DNA from: an uncultured Paracoccaceae bacterium
Lineage (GTDB): Bacteria > Pseudomonadota > Alphaproteobacteria > Rhodobacterales > Rhodobacteraceae
Direction: 5' to 3'
DNA length: 64,000 bases
NCBI GenBank assembly: GCA_947495795.1
Contig: CANMAI010000008.1
Span: 1 to 64,000, forward strand
Under the pieces are notes generated by a model that was given only the letters and a program-made list of their open reading frames with translations, was not told the DNA's origin and did no database searches. The number at the start of each line of letters is the position of its first letter. Within the stretch, counting starts at the first letter, position 1. Of the stretch, positions 32,174-41,042 are shown one piece after another. A program made the position numbers and the translations under genes.

Positions 32174-32802
32174 GATCCGACCTCGGCGATGTCCGTCCTC
32201 TCGATGCAGCTTTCGCGAGCGGCTCTGGCCGCTTGGTATTCCGGTCCACCCAGATAGGCGTCGAACGCCATCCTAGATGGAAATTGCAGGATATGTCGCT
32301 CATAGGGGCCGGTCTCAGGACGACTGGCCTCTATCAATCGCCCACCATAGTTGGACAGGGCGGCGAGCGCCTGTTCCTCATACCGGGCGAACGCGGTTTC
32401 CATACCCGGCTTGACCCAGAGGTCGACGGAAATCCGGTAGGGATCCGGGTCGTCCCAGATCTCGTGGCAGGCAGAGGCACGCTCAACCAATCCATCCGCC
32501 CTGAAATACAGCGTCTCTGCTGCGACCACATTCCTGTGGTTGGCATAGACGATCACGGCCATCTTGTGCCCGCCCAAAACGGATTGGACCGCAAATTTCA
32601 GGTCGGGTTGGCCCTTCAGCGCGGCCTGCCAGTATGTGTCAAGCTGCTCCTTGCCGCGCAACTCTCCCAACCCGATATGTCCAAATGCCTTTCTGGACCG
32701 AAAGACGATGTCATCGGTGTAGTGGGATAGGATCCTTGGCAGGTCACGCGCGTTCCACGCGGCCTCCCACTCTCGGGCGAAGTCATTGTAATCGGGTATC
32801 AT
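32170..32802 (-). CDS. SnoaL/NTF2-like protein fused to a ferredoxin-like barrel domain
   Basis: The protein has 210 residues. The first half (about 1-118) is a SnoaL-type NTF2 fold (FAREWEAAWNARDLPRILSHY, DDIVFRSRKAFG, then GLVERASACHEIWDD). The second half (about 119-205: RISVDLWVKPGMETAFARYEE, then PYERHILQFPSRMAFDAYLG) looks like a DUF1330/antibiotic-biosynthesis-monooxygenase-type ferredoxin-like domain. Fusion of these two small-molecule folds in one chain is unusual. It is divergent from the TetR gene across a 15-bp palindrome and coupled to the DMT permease. Confidence 0.65.
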   Translation of the reverse strand: MIPDYNDFAREWEAAWNARDLPRILSHYTDDIVFRSRKAFGHIGLGELRGKEQLDTYWQAALKGQPDLKFAVQSVLGGHKMAVIVYANHRNVVAAETLYFRADGLVERASACHEIWDDPDPYRISVDLWVKPGMETAFARYEEQALAALSNYGGRLIEASRPETGPYERHILQFPSRMAFDAYLGGPEYQAARAARESCIERTDIAEVGS

Positions 32803-32833
32803 TTACTGGCCTCTACTTCAGTGTTGCCAGAAA

Positions 32834-32848
32834 TAGACCAGTGGTCTA
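32834..32848. promoter_or_regulatory. 15-bp operator-like palindrome
   Basis: TAGACCA-G-TGGTCTA is a perfect inverted repeat in the gap between the divergent SnoaL-like and TetR genes, the expected place for the TetR protein's own operator controlling both directions. Confidence 0.65.
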
Positions 32849-32887
32849 AAGTTGGCAACAGGAAATCCCGAACACAAGAACGCGCCC

Positions 32888-33532
32888 GTGACCTCACCGA
32901 CGGAAAGACTTTGGAATCTACCGGAAAAGCGCCGCGCCCGCCTGCTCGACCCGGCCGAGGAAGAGTTCGTCGTGCATGGCTATGAGCAGGCTTCGCTGAA
33001 CCGCATTCTCACGGCAGCAGGGATGAGCAAGGGGCAGGCTTATTACTACATCACCGGAAAGTCCGACCTTTATCTTGCGGTCTGTACCCGCAGCTTCTCG
33101 CCGCTGCTCCGGTTCGCCGAGGAAAGATCGCGGGCTCTGGGGGACGGGAGCGCGTTCTGGCCGGATGTGGAACGGGTATGCGGCGAACTGGCCCAGCAAC
33201 TTGCCGCGGACGAAGCCCTGTCGAAGCTCGCCCTCGGTGTCTATGGCAGCGCACTGGCTACGGCCAGTCTGGCCCCGCTCAGCCGCCAGCTTGACGCCCT
33301 CCTCGACCGGTTGATCTCAAGGGGCCAGAGGGCCGGGGTCATCCGAAGCGATCTGCCCGACGGACTTATCCGGGACATGCTGAAAGGCCTCGCTCGAAGC
33401 GTTGATCGCTGGTTCGCGCTGAACGCCATGTCCCTTTCCGAGAGACAGTCCGAAACGGCCTCAATGGCAACTTTCGAGATGATCCGGAACATGGTCAAGC
33501 CTCCCATCCGGAAGGATGCCGAAGATGCTTGA
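32888..33532 (+). CDS. TetR-family repressor
   Basis: The protein has 214 residues from a GTG at 32888. A TTG at 32852 would add 12 residues but lies almost on top of the palindrome. The N-terminal helix-turn-helix is typical (ILTAAGMSKGQAYYYITGKSDLYL, about 36-59); the C-terminal ligand domain is variable. It probably represses itself and the divergent SnoaL/DMT genes through the 15-bp palindrome. The ligand is unknown. The next gene overlaps its end by 8 bases. Confidence 0.83.
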   Translation: MTSPTERLWNLPEKRRARLLDPAEEEFVVHGYEQASLNRILTAAGMSKGQAYYYITGKSDLYLAVCTRSFSPLLRFAEERSRALGDGSAFWPDVERVCGELAQQLAADEALSKLALGVYGSALATASLAPLSRQLDALLDRLISRGQRAGVIRSDLPDGLIRDMLKGLARSVDRWFALNAMSLSERQSETASMATFEMIRNMVKPPIRKDAEDA

Positions 33533-34220
33533 GCAGTTATCGGCAAATATCTGGGTCGCCGAAGGGCGTTGCGTCGATTTCCACGGCTTTCCCTACCCCA
33601 CCCGCAGCGTCCTCATCCGGCTCCGCACGGGCGGTCTCTGGGTCTGGTCACCGATAGAATTGACGAACACGCTTCTGTCGGCGGTGGAGGCTCTTGGCCC
33701 AGTGCACCACCTCGTCAGCCCGAACAAGATACATCACCTCTTTCTGGCTGACTGGCACTCCAGGTTCCCGGAAGCGAAACTCTGGGGCCCGAACTCGACC
33801 TTGAAGAAAAGAAAGGATCTCACCTTCGAAGCTGCCCTGACGCATGTGCCACCCGACGACTGGGCCGAAGAAATCGAGCACTTTCATGTTCGCGGATCCT
33901 TCGCGATGGACGAGATCCTGTTTCTCCACAAAAACTCCAGAACCCTGATCGTCGCCGATTTTGCAGAGAATTTCGGGCGCCCGTTTCTGGAGAGGAACTG
34001 GCGCCCCTGGCAGCGATGGATCGCCGACAGATGGGGGATCGTGGAGGGAAAGGGCTTTGCTCCCCTCGACTGGCGATTGTCCTTCTGGAACAGATCGGGG
34101 CTCCGGCAGCTTCGCCAGAATCTCCAGAGCCGGAAGGTCGACCATGTTGTCATGGCACACGGAGAGATCCAGCGCGCCAACGGGGCGGAATTCCTGAATC
34201 AATGCCTTGTCTGGATCTGA
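33525..34220 (+). CDS. DUF4336 protein (metallo-beta-lactamase-like)
   Basis: The protein has 231 residues from the ATG at 33525, overlapping the TetR stop. It matches DUF4336: VSPNKIHHLFLADWHSRFPEAKLWGP, then RTLIVADFAENFG and a closing VVMAHGEIQRANG, a pattern like a degenerate metallo-beta-lactamase fold with some histidines kept (HHLF, MAHGE). Enzymatic activity is not established. Translational coupling to the TetR gene makes it part of the same small regulon. Confidence 0.75.
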   Translation: MLEQLSANIWVAEGRCVDFHGFPYPTRSVLIRLRTGGLWVWSPIELTNTLLSAVEALGPVHHLVSPNKIHHLFLADWHSRFPEAKLWGPNSTLKKRKDLTFEAALTHVPPDDWAEEIEHFHVRGSFAMDEILFLHKNSRTLIVADFAENFGRPFLERNWRPWQRWIADRWGIVEGKGFAPLDWRLSFWNRSGLRQLRQNLQSRKVDHVVMAHGEIQRANGAEFLNQCLVWI

Positions 34221-34303
34221 AACCAGACCCGCCGGCTGGCCAATCTCCGCACCACGCCAATATCCCGCGTGACGCCCCTACCCCTCCGTGCTAACTCCCG
34301 CAC

Positions 34304-36532
34304 ATGAGCAAACTCCCCTCCCCCGAAGATCTTCTGAGCTGGATCCGCGAAAACCCGCGCGAGGCTTCCAAACGCGATGTCGCCCGCGCCTTCAACATCA
34401 AGGGCGCGGACCGGATCGAGCTGAAGCGCATGCTCCGCGCGCTGGAGGCGGACGGCAAGATCACGAAGGAACGCAAGCACCTGCGCGATCCCAACACCCT
34501 GCCCCCCGTCAGCGTCCTCCGCGTCACCGGGCCGGATGCCGATGGCGATCTCTTTGCCGAACCCGCGCAGTGGGAGGGCGAGGGTAATCCGCCCCGCATC
34601 CACGTCACCCTCCGCCCCGGCGAACCCGCTCTGGCGGAAGGAGACCGCATCCTCGCCCGTCTCTCGCTCGAAGAAGAAATATATACCGGCCGCCTCATCC
34701 GCCGCATCGGCACCGGCCCCTCCAAGATCGTCGGGATCTTCCGCGCTGGCACCGAAGGCGGCCGCATCCTGCCGATCGACAAGAAGGCGGATCGCGAATG
34801 GCACGTCCCTCCCGGAGAGACCCACGGCGCCCGCGACGGTGAACTGGTCGAGGCGGAGCAATCCGGCCCCAAAACCCGCATGGGCCTGCCCCGCGCCCGC
34901 ATCGTCACCCGCCTCGGCGATCCCGGCGCACCCAAGGCCGTCTCCCTCATCGCGATCCACGAACACAACATCCCAGATGCGTTCGAGCCTGATACGATAG
35001 CGGAGGCCGAGGCCGCCAAACCGGTGCCCCTCGGCAAACGCACCGATCTCCGGCACCTGCCGCTCATCACCATCGATCCGGCGGATGCGCGCGATCACGA
35101 CGATGCCATCTGCGCCCTTCCCACCAAAACCGGCTTTACGCTCTGGGTGGCCATCGCCGATGTCGCAGCCTATGTCACGCCTGGCTCAAAGCTCGACCGC
35201 GAGGCCCGCATCCGCGGTAACTCCACCTACTTCCCGGACCGCGTCGTGCCCATGCTGCCAGAGGCGCTCTCCGCCGATCTCTGCTCCCTCCACGAAGGGC
35301 AGGATCGCCCCTGCCTCGCGGTCGAGATGCACATCACCCACGACGGCACAAAAACCAACCACAGCTTCCACCGGGGCCTCATGCGCTGCCCCGCCGCCCT
35401 CTCCTACGAGGAGGCGCAGGCCGCTATCGACGGTGCCCCGAACGCCAGAACGGAACCGCTGCTGGAAGATGTACTGAAGCCCCTCTTCGCCGCCTACCAC
35501 GCGCTCCATGACGCGCGCGAACGCCGCCAGCCGCTCCACCTCGATCTGCCCGAGCGCAAGATCGTACTGGCCGAAGATGGCACCGTTACGTCCGTCGCCT
35601 TTCGGGATCGCTTCGATGCTCACAAGCTGGTCGAGGAATTCATGATCCTCGCCAATGTTGCTGCCGCCGAAACGCTGGAGCAGAAGCAACACCCCGTGAT
35701 GTACCGCGTGCACGAGGAACCAAGCCCCGAAAAACTGGACACGCTCCGCGAGGTGGCCCAGGCTTCTGGCCTCACACTCGCCAAAGGTCAGGTGCTCAAA
35801 ACCCGCCACCTCAACGCGCTGCTTGATGCCGCAGCGAGCGAGGATACGGCGGAGCTGATCAATCTCTCCGTCCTCCGCTCGATGACGCAAGCCTACTATG
35901 CGCCGGAAAACTTCGGCCATTTCGGCCTCCACCTCCAGCGCTACGCCCACTTCACCTCGCCCATCCGCCGCTACGCCGATCTTCTCGTCCACCGCGCGCT
36001 CATCACAGCGCATGGCTGGGGCAAGGATGGCCTCTCCGAGCATGACGCAGAAAACATGAGGGCCACGGCAGAGCTCATCAGCCAATCAGAGCGCCGCTCC
36101 ATGCTGGCTGAACGCGATACGAACGACCGCTATCTCGCAGCCTATCTCGCAGACCGCACGGGCAGCGAGTTCGAAGGCCGCATCTCCGGCATCGCCCGCT
36201 TCGGCCTCTTCGTGAAGCTCGATGATACAGGCGCAGATGGCCTCGTCCCCCTCTCCACGCTCGGCTCGGAATATTTTCACTACGACCGCGAAACCCAAAC
36301 CCTCATGGGCAGCGAAACCGGGCGCACGATCGGCATCGGCATGCGCGCCACCATCCGCCTGCAAGAGGCCGAAGCCATCACCGGCGGCCTCGTCTTCGAG
36401 CTTCTCACCCTGGAAGGCAAGGCACTCCCCAGCGGCGGGCGCGGCACAAAGCGCGGCAAACCGGCCAAGCGCAAATTGGCGCGCAGCCGGGCGAAATCGC
36501 GGAAAATTTCGCGAAAGGCAAGCAGATCCTGA
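34304..36532 (+). CDS. rnr: Ribonuclease R
   Basis: The protein has 742 residues with the full RNase R layout: an N-terminal winged helix (about 1-65), cold-shock domains (about 75-225), the RNB catalytic domain (about 245-575) with acidic metal ligands in ITIDPADARDHDDAICA, an S1 domain (about 620-700), and a basic tail rich in Lys and Arg. It degrades structured RNA 3' to 5' and takes part in RNA quality control. It stands alone in plus orientation. Confidence 0.93.
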   Translation: MSKLPSPEDLLSWIRENPREASKRDVARAFNIKGADRIELKRMLRALEADGKITKERKHLRDPNTLPPVSVLRVTGPDADGDLFAEPAQWEGEGNPPRIHVTLRPGEPALAEGDRILARLSLEEEIYTGRLIRRIGTGPSKIVGIFRAGTEGGRILPIDKKADREWHVPPGETHGARDGELVEAEQSGPKTRMGLPRARIVTRLGDPGAPKAVSLIAIHEHNIPDAFEPDTIAEAEAAKPVPLGKRTDLRHLPLITIDPADARDHDDAICALPTKTGFTLWVAIADVAAYVTPGSKLDREARIRGNSTYFPDRVVPMLPEALSADLCSLHEGQDRPCLAVEMHITHDGTKTNHSFHRGLMRCPAALSYEEAQAAIDGAPNARTEPLLEDVLKPLFAAYHALHDARERRQPLHLDLPERKIVLAEDGTVTSVAFRDRFDAHKLVEEFMILANVAAAETLEQKQHPVMYRVHEEPSPEKLDTLREVAQASGLTLAKGQVLKTRHLNALLDAAASEDTAELINLSVLRSMTQAYYAPENFGHFGLHLQRYAHFTSPIRRYADLLVHRALITAHGWGKDGLSEHDAENMRATAELISQSERRSMLAERDTNDRYLAAYLADRTGSEFEGRISGIARFGLFVKLDDTGADGLVPLSTLGSEYFHYDRETQTLMGSETGRTIGIGMRATIRLQEAEAITGGLVFELLTLEGKALPSGGRGTKRGKPAKRKLARSRAKSRKISRKASRS

Positions 36533-36978
36533 GGCACGCGCAATTCGCCTCTTTACCAGAGAATGTCGCGAATGATCGGCTTCAGATATTCACCAACCGT
36601 GGTGCGGCAGCATTTGCCCATCAGATGCGTTTGCCGAAGTCGGTGAATTCAATTGAACGCGACATACTCCAAGATCACCAGATAAGCGCCAACCCTCGTC
36701 AATCGCCCGGACTCAAGGCGAAGCGGGCGGGCTGGCGCTCGCTGGATGGGACGATGATGTTGAAGACACTTTGCTGGCATAAAGCGCACTGAACACATCT
36801 CGCAACGCCACCCCAACGGGCGGATGTCGTCCGGCTATCGTCGGCGCGCAAGGACGTACTGCCGTTTGCCTGAGGCGTAACGTATTGGAGCGAAAATCCG
36901 ATCTCTTGGGAAAGGGCAGCGGCGCGTGCTTCAGATTCAGACAAGCAGCATCTGCTACGCCCCTCTCCAAAACCCTGA
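36533..36978. other. Gene-free stretch after rnr
   Basis: About 450 bases. No supported gene. A minus-strand open frame near 36699-36992 is 97 codons in one phase and 89 in another, with no recognisable motif and no ribosome site. It may be decayed coding DNA. Confidence 0.4.
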
Positions 36979-37509
36979 TCACCCATCCACAATATGAAAT
37001 CCGATCTTCTGGCGCGGCTCCTCGATCCGCCAGTTCTCCAGCCAGGAGACGATCAGCGCATAAACCTCCTCATGCACCCTCCCGATCTCAGGCGCTTTCT
37101 TCCCGTCAAACGCAATCTCGATCTCCCGGTCCAGAATCTGGAACCGCGCCGTCCCGTCCTCAATCTCGCATTCCAGATCGAACACCACGACATGTTTGGG
37201 GAAGGTATCGGGCGTCTGTTCCAGCGTCACCCCGAAGGCAAAGATGAACGTGCCGTCATTCCGGTGCCGCACGGCCTGCTCAACACTTTCCACCTCCACG
37301 TTCTCGCCACCCTCGCCGATCTGGTAGAGCCGCAGATACGGCACCTCCTTCTCCTCAGCCGGGTTGCGGAAACTGTCAGGCACGCCAAGAAACGCCTGCA
37401 ACGTCTCCATGAAAGTCTCGGCCAGCTTCAGATTTTGGGCAACGAAATCGCCCTTTTCCGTCTCGTAGCGCGAGAAGGCGGCGCGCAGCCCCTCGTATTT
37501 ATCCATCAC
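36979..37509 (-). CDS. Conserved-looking soluble protein, unknown function
   Basis: This 176-residue acidic protein has no signal peptide or membrane helix. The start may be the first or second Met of MMDKYEGL. A mixed alpha/beta pattern is visible (FIFAFGVTLEQTPDTFPKHVVVFDLECEI, then a helical YALIVSWLENWRI end). No family recognised. It lies divergent from the lytic transglycosylase, with the 39-base TTTGGTA repeat in between. Confidence 0.6.
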   Translation of the reverse strand: MMDKYEGLRAAFSRYETEKGDFVAQNLKLAETFMETLQAFLGVPDSFRNPAEEKEVPYLRLYQIGEGGENVEVESVEQAVRHRNDGTFIFAFGVTLEQTPDTFPKHVVVFDLECEIEDGTARFQILDREIEIAFDGKKAPEIGRVHEEVYALIVSWLENWRIEEPRQKIGFHIVDG

Positions 37510-37592
37510 TCACCCCTCGTTTTCCATCACACTACCCTGCCGGATCGGCCTCTGCGAGCGCCGAGATGGCCGAATACCTGACCAAACAAGTC

Positions 37593-37631
37593 GCATTACC
37601 AAACCCGTACCAAAACCATACCAAACCCAGC
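37593..37631 (-). repeat. 39-base TTTGGTA-rich dispersed repeat, copy A
   Basis: Read on the minus strand, three units of about 11 bases end in TTTGGTA. It matches 57015-56977 (copy B on the plus strand) at 36 of 39 positions. It sits in the divergent gap ahead of the lytic transglycosylase gene. Confidence 0.8.
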
Positions 37632-37740
37632 CTTTGGATCATCCGGTCAAATTTGCGTATTGCCGTTTTCGGATGCTTCCCCTCAGGCACAGATTCAGGT
37701 ATGTTTGACCAAATCAAAAAAGACAGAGCAGGATAGTGTA

Positions 37741-38985
37741 GTGACCGGTATCAAAGCCCTATTTTTATTGAGCCTTTCCTTCGTGATAGCGGCCCCGGCT
37801 GCCGCCGATTTCCGCCCGAAACCCCGCGATTTCGCCAACCAGCCAATAGTGCTGGCTCAGGCAAGCGGCGCGTTCGAAAGCTGGCGCGCAGGCTTTCGCC
37901 GCAAGGCCCTCAGCGCGGGTATTTCAGCCCGCGTATTTGATGCGTCTTTTCAAGGTGTTAGGCCTAATCCGACTGTCACACGCCTCGCCGCCAAGCAACC
38001 CGAATTCACCAAGCCCATCTGGGAATATCTCGACACCGCCGTAAGCTCAGATCGCGTGAATAACGGCCGCAAAGGCTACCGCGCAAACCGCCAACTTGTT
38101 GAATCCATTGAACGAACCTACGGGGTTGAAGCCTCCGTTGTTGTCGCCATCTGGGGTATCGAGACAAACTACGGCAGCTTCCGCGGCAATATCGGTATCA
38201 TCGAGGCTCTCGCCACTCTGGCTTACCAAGGCAAGCGAAAAGCCTTTGGAGAAGAACAACTTATCGCAGCCCTCAAGATCATCCAGTCCGGTGAAGTACG
38301 CCCCGAGCAGATGCGCGGATCCTGGGCCGGTGCGATGGGACATACCCAATTCATTCCAACGAGTTACCTGTCCTACGCGCAGGATTTCAACCGCGATGGC
38401 AGGCGCGATGTCTGGTCCGCAGATCCCACCGATGCCTTGGCCTCCACTGCCGCATACCTGCGCAAATTCGGCTGGCAAAAGGGCCAGCCATGGGGCGTTG
38501 AAGTGCGCGTTCCGCAAGGGTTCAACTTCGGAAACATAGATCAAAACCTCCGCCGCCCCGTCGCCCGTTGGACAGAGCTGGGCATCCGAGGCATCGACGG
38601 AAAGCCGGTGCCAAACTACGGCGAAGCAGCCCTCCTCGCCCCCGCAGGCGCGCGCGGCCCTATCTTCATGATTTTCAACAACTTCCGCGTGATCAAGCAC
38701 TATAACAACGCCACATCCTACGCGATGGCCGTGGGCCATCTTGCCCGCCGCATCGTCGGTGCACCGGATTTTCAGGCGGCCTGGCCCCGAAATGATCGCC
38801 CGCTCAGCCGAACCGAAAAACTCGAGATGCAACAGCGGCTTACGGCAAAGGGTTTCAGTACGGGCAAGCTTGATGGCAAGATCGGCCCAAACACGATTGA
38901 GGCCATCCGCAGCTACCAGCGCTCCCAGGGCCTCACACCCGATGGCTACGCTTCAGCAGCCCTTTTGCAGCGTCTGCGCCGCTAG
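37741..38985 (+). CDS. Lytic murein transglycosylase (MltB/SLT_2 type)
   Basis: The protein has 414 residues from a GTG at 37741, chosen because it gives a clean signal peptide (about 1-22, LFLLSLSFVIAAPAAA). The SLT_2 domain (about 45-330) has catalytic Glu141 in AIWGIETNYGSFRGN. A C-terminal peptidoglycan-binding domain follows (about 350-412, LTAKGFSTGKLDGKIGPNT). It cleaves the murein glycan chain with anhydro-ring formation in the periplasm. Confidence 0.9.
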   Translation: MTGIKALFLLSLSFVIAAPAAADFRPKPRDFANQPIVLAQASGAFESWRAGFRRKALSAGISARVFDASFQGVRPNPTVTRLAAKQPEFTKPIWEYLDTAVSSDRVNNGRKGYRANRQLVESIERTYGVEASVVVAIWGIETNYGSFRGNIGIIEALATLAYQGKRKAFGEEQLIAALKIIQSGEVRPEQMRGSWAGAMGHTQFIPTSYLSYAQDFNRDGRRDVWSADPTDALASTAAYLRKFGWQKGQPWGVEVRVPQGFNFGNIDQNLRRPVARWTELGIRGIDGKPVPNYGEAALLAPAGARGPIFMIFNNFRVIKHYNNATSYAMAVGHLARRIVGAPDFQAAWPRNDRPLSRTEKLEMQQRLTAKGFSTGKLDGKIGPNTIEAIRSYQRSQGLTPDGYASAALLQRLRR

Positions 38986-39050
38986 AGCTTTCCGCCCTAG
39001 ATATGAAGCATGTATCACTGCTTGAAATCAAAGATTTCAACGTATTAGGT

Positions 39051-39088
39051 GATAAATGATGTTTCGGGTTAAAGGCGAAACGCTCTAG
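39051..39088. repeat. Dispersed GC-box repeat, copy 1
   Basis: GATAAA at one end and AAGGCGAAACGCTCTAG at the other. A diverged copy is at 62948-62983 (GATAAAA ... AAGGCGAAGCGTTTTAAG). Both lie just beyond genes. It resembles short dispersed repeats of Rhodobacteraceae. Confidence 0.4.
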
Positions 39089-39149
39089 GCTCCGGACGGT
39101 CTTCCTTTTGGTTGCGCAACAGCCGCCAAACCCGGTTATAGTGCAAAAA

Positions 39150-39716
39150 CTAATCAGGAGCCAAAATCTCCAGTTTCACCGCCGCATACCAATCCGCATA
39201 AGCGCGGATCTCATCGTCAGAAAGCGCTGCAGCCACTTCGTTCATCACCTCATGGCGGCGCTTGCCCAGCCGAAACGCCTTCAATTGAGTATCAATGTAG
39301 ATATTTGTCTCGCCCGCCAGATTGGGCGCATCTTCTACAACAGAAATTCCGTCCGCCCCGTGGCAGGAAACACAAAGTTCCGGAGCCGCTTTGGGATCCG
39401 CCTCCATCACCACCGAAACCCGGTGCGCGGCGTACCATTCAGAAACATCTGCGATCTGAGCCTCGCTCAATCCAGCCGCTACCACCGTCATCATCTCATG
39501 GTTCCGCGTACCGGATTTGAACGCCAGAAGCTGCGCTTGCAGATAAGCCGCAGGCTCACCCCCAATGTGTGGTGCAATCGGAATTTTGGCATATCCATCA
39601 ATGCCATGGCAGGTACGACACATGCCCGCCACCTTACGCCCAGCCTCCAGATCGGCCGCAAAAACACCCCCGGCGAGGAATACCCCGCCGAGAGCAACAA
39701 GCATGTTTTGCATCAT
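39150..39716 (-). CDS. Dihaem c-type cytochrome (c4-like)
   Basis: The protein has 188 residues with an N-terminal signal peptide (about 1-20) and two haem sites, CRTCH (about 33-37) and CVSCH (about 115-119), each in a similar half-repeat (MMTVVAAGLSEAQIADVSEWYA and VMNEVAAALSDDEIRAYADWYA). It carries electrons in the periplasm. It is the last gene of the redox operon and overlaps the sugar dehydrogenase stop by four bases, so it is a likely acceptor for that enzyme or the GMC enzyme. Confidence 0.88.
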   Translation of the reverse strand: MMQNMLVALGGVFLAGGVFAADLEAGRKVAGMCRTCHGIDGYAKIPIAPHIGGEPAAYLQAQLLAFKSGTRNHEMMTVVAAGLSEAQIADVSEWYAAHRVSVVMEADPKAAPELCVSCHGADGISVVEDAPNLAGETNIYIDTQLKAFRLGKRRHEVMNEVAAALSDDEIRAYADWYAAVKLEILAPD

Positions 39717-40963
39717 TCCTCGTACCAGATGCGATAGAGCGCACCCGCAAGATCGTCCGACACAAGAATGGAGCCATCCCGCAGGTTCACCACATCGACA
39801 GGCCGGCCGAGATACTCCTCATTCTCGTCAATCCAGCCCTCGGCAAAAGGCTCCGTTGTGGCGTTCCCTTCATCATCAATGAAGGTCACCATGACCCGTG
39901 CACCCACAGGCGTCGTCCTATTCCAAGAGCCATGCTGCGCTGAGAAAATGGCGTTCTTGTACTTGGCCGGAAACATGTTTCCCGTATAGAACGACATGCC
40001 GAGATCCGCCGCATGCGCGATGGTCTCTGAAGCGGGATGCACCACCTCTACCGGTACTTCCTCGCCCGCGTATTCGTTGGTGCGCACAGTCCCGCCACCA
40101 TACCACGGATGCCCGAAATGCTGGCCAGCTTCCGTCTGACGGTTGATCTCACCGGGCGGGATATCATCGCCCATCCCGTCCACCTGATTGTCCGTCCACC
40201 AAAGCTCACCGGTAACTGGGTGAAAATCATGGCCAACGGAATTCCGCACGCCATAGGTATACACCTCCCGGCCTGTTCCATCGGTTTTCATACGGATGAT
40301 CCCGCCAATCCCCCACTCGTTGTATTTATCCAGCTTGTCGGCAGGCGCCACATTGAAAGGCTGACCAAGCGAGATATAGATCTGGCCATCCGGCCCGATC
40401 TTGCACACCCGTGCCGTGTGGTTGAAGCTCTCCTCATCCGTCGGGATCAAATCCCCCTTAGCCACAAGGTTGAATGCCGCAACATCCGGACTTTCATAGA
40501 AAAATTCTGCCGCTGGAAAAAGAAGCACCCGGTTCTGCTCTGCGATATACAGAAACCCATCCCTTGAGAAGCACGGCCCGTTTGGGATGCTGAATGTCAG
40601 CGAAGGTGCAAAATCCTTCACCTCATCAGCCACCCTATCCTTGTTGCGATCAGTGACGGACCAGACCTTGTCCTTGCGCGTGCCCACAAACGTCACAATC
40701 CCCTGCGGGCCAACGGCCATATGCCGTGCATCGGGCACAATCGCGTAAAGCCCGATCTTGAAGCCATCTGGCAGCTTGATCTTCTCAAGCGTCGCCTCGA
40801 TCCCGGCAGCGTAGTCACCGCCCTGCTCGACAAAGGTAAAATCTGTCACTCCGGTACTCTGAAAGTTCGAAAGCTTTTCCAGATTGTCCGGCACGTCCGC
40901 ACTCTGGCCCCAAGCTGTACCGGCAGCCAAAATGGCCACGCTTGTCATCAGAAATCGTCTCAC
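39713..40963 (-). CDS. PQQ-dependent sugar dehydrogenase-like beta-propeller
   Basis: The protein has 416 residues from a GTG at 40963, behind GGGAGG; a Met five codons later is also possible. Signal peptide about 1-20. The six-bladed propeller of the soluble glucose dehydrogenase-like family is seen in GPCFSRDGFLYIAEQNRV, GVRNSVGHDFHPVTGELWWTDN and NAIFSAQHGSWNRTTPVG. Enzymes of this group oxidise sugars in the periplasm using PQQ, but the exact substrate is unknown. It is followed by a dihaem cytochrome and preceded by a GMC dehydrogenase. Confidence 0.83.
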   Translation of the reverse strand: MRRFLMTSVAILAAGTAWGQSADVPDNLEKLSNFQSTGVTDFTFVEQGGDYAAGIEATLEKIKLPDGFKIGLYAIVPDARHMAVGPQGIVTFVGTRKDKVWSVTDRNKDRVADEVKDFAPSLTFSIPNGPCFSRDGFLYIAEQNRVLLFPAAEFFYESPDVAAFNLVAKGDLIPTDEESFNHTARVCKIGPDGQIYISLGQPFNVAPADKLDKYNEWGIGGIIRMKTDGTGREVYTYGVRNSVGHDFHPVTGELWWTDNQVDGMGDDIPPGEINRQTEAGQHFGHPWYGGGTVRTNEYAGEEVPVEVVHPASETIAHAADLGMSFYTGNMFPAKYKNAIFSAQHGSWNRTTPVGARVMVTFIDDEGNATTEPFAEGWIDENEEYLGRPVDVVNLRDGSILVSDDLAGALYRIWYEE

Positions 40964-41042
40964 GTGTAGTCCTCCCACTCAAGTTTGAAGGCGGCCCAAA
41001 AGGAGCCGCCCGTCTGCTCGAATGCGTGTCTTCATTGCACGC

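Noticed and set aside
36699-36992. Minus-strand frames after rnr
   Set aside because: Two phases are open over the same bases, which suggests composition rather than coding. No homology is recognised.
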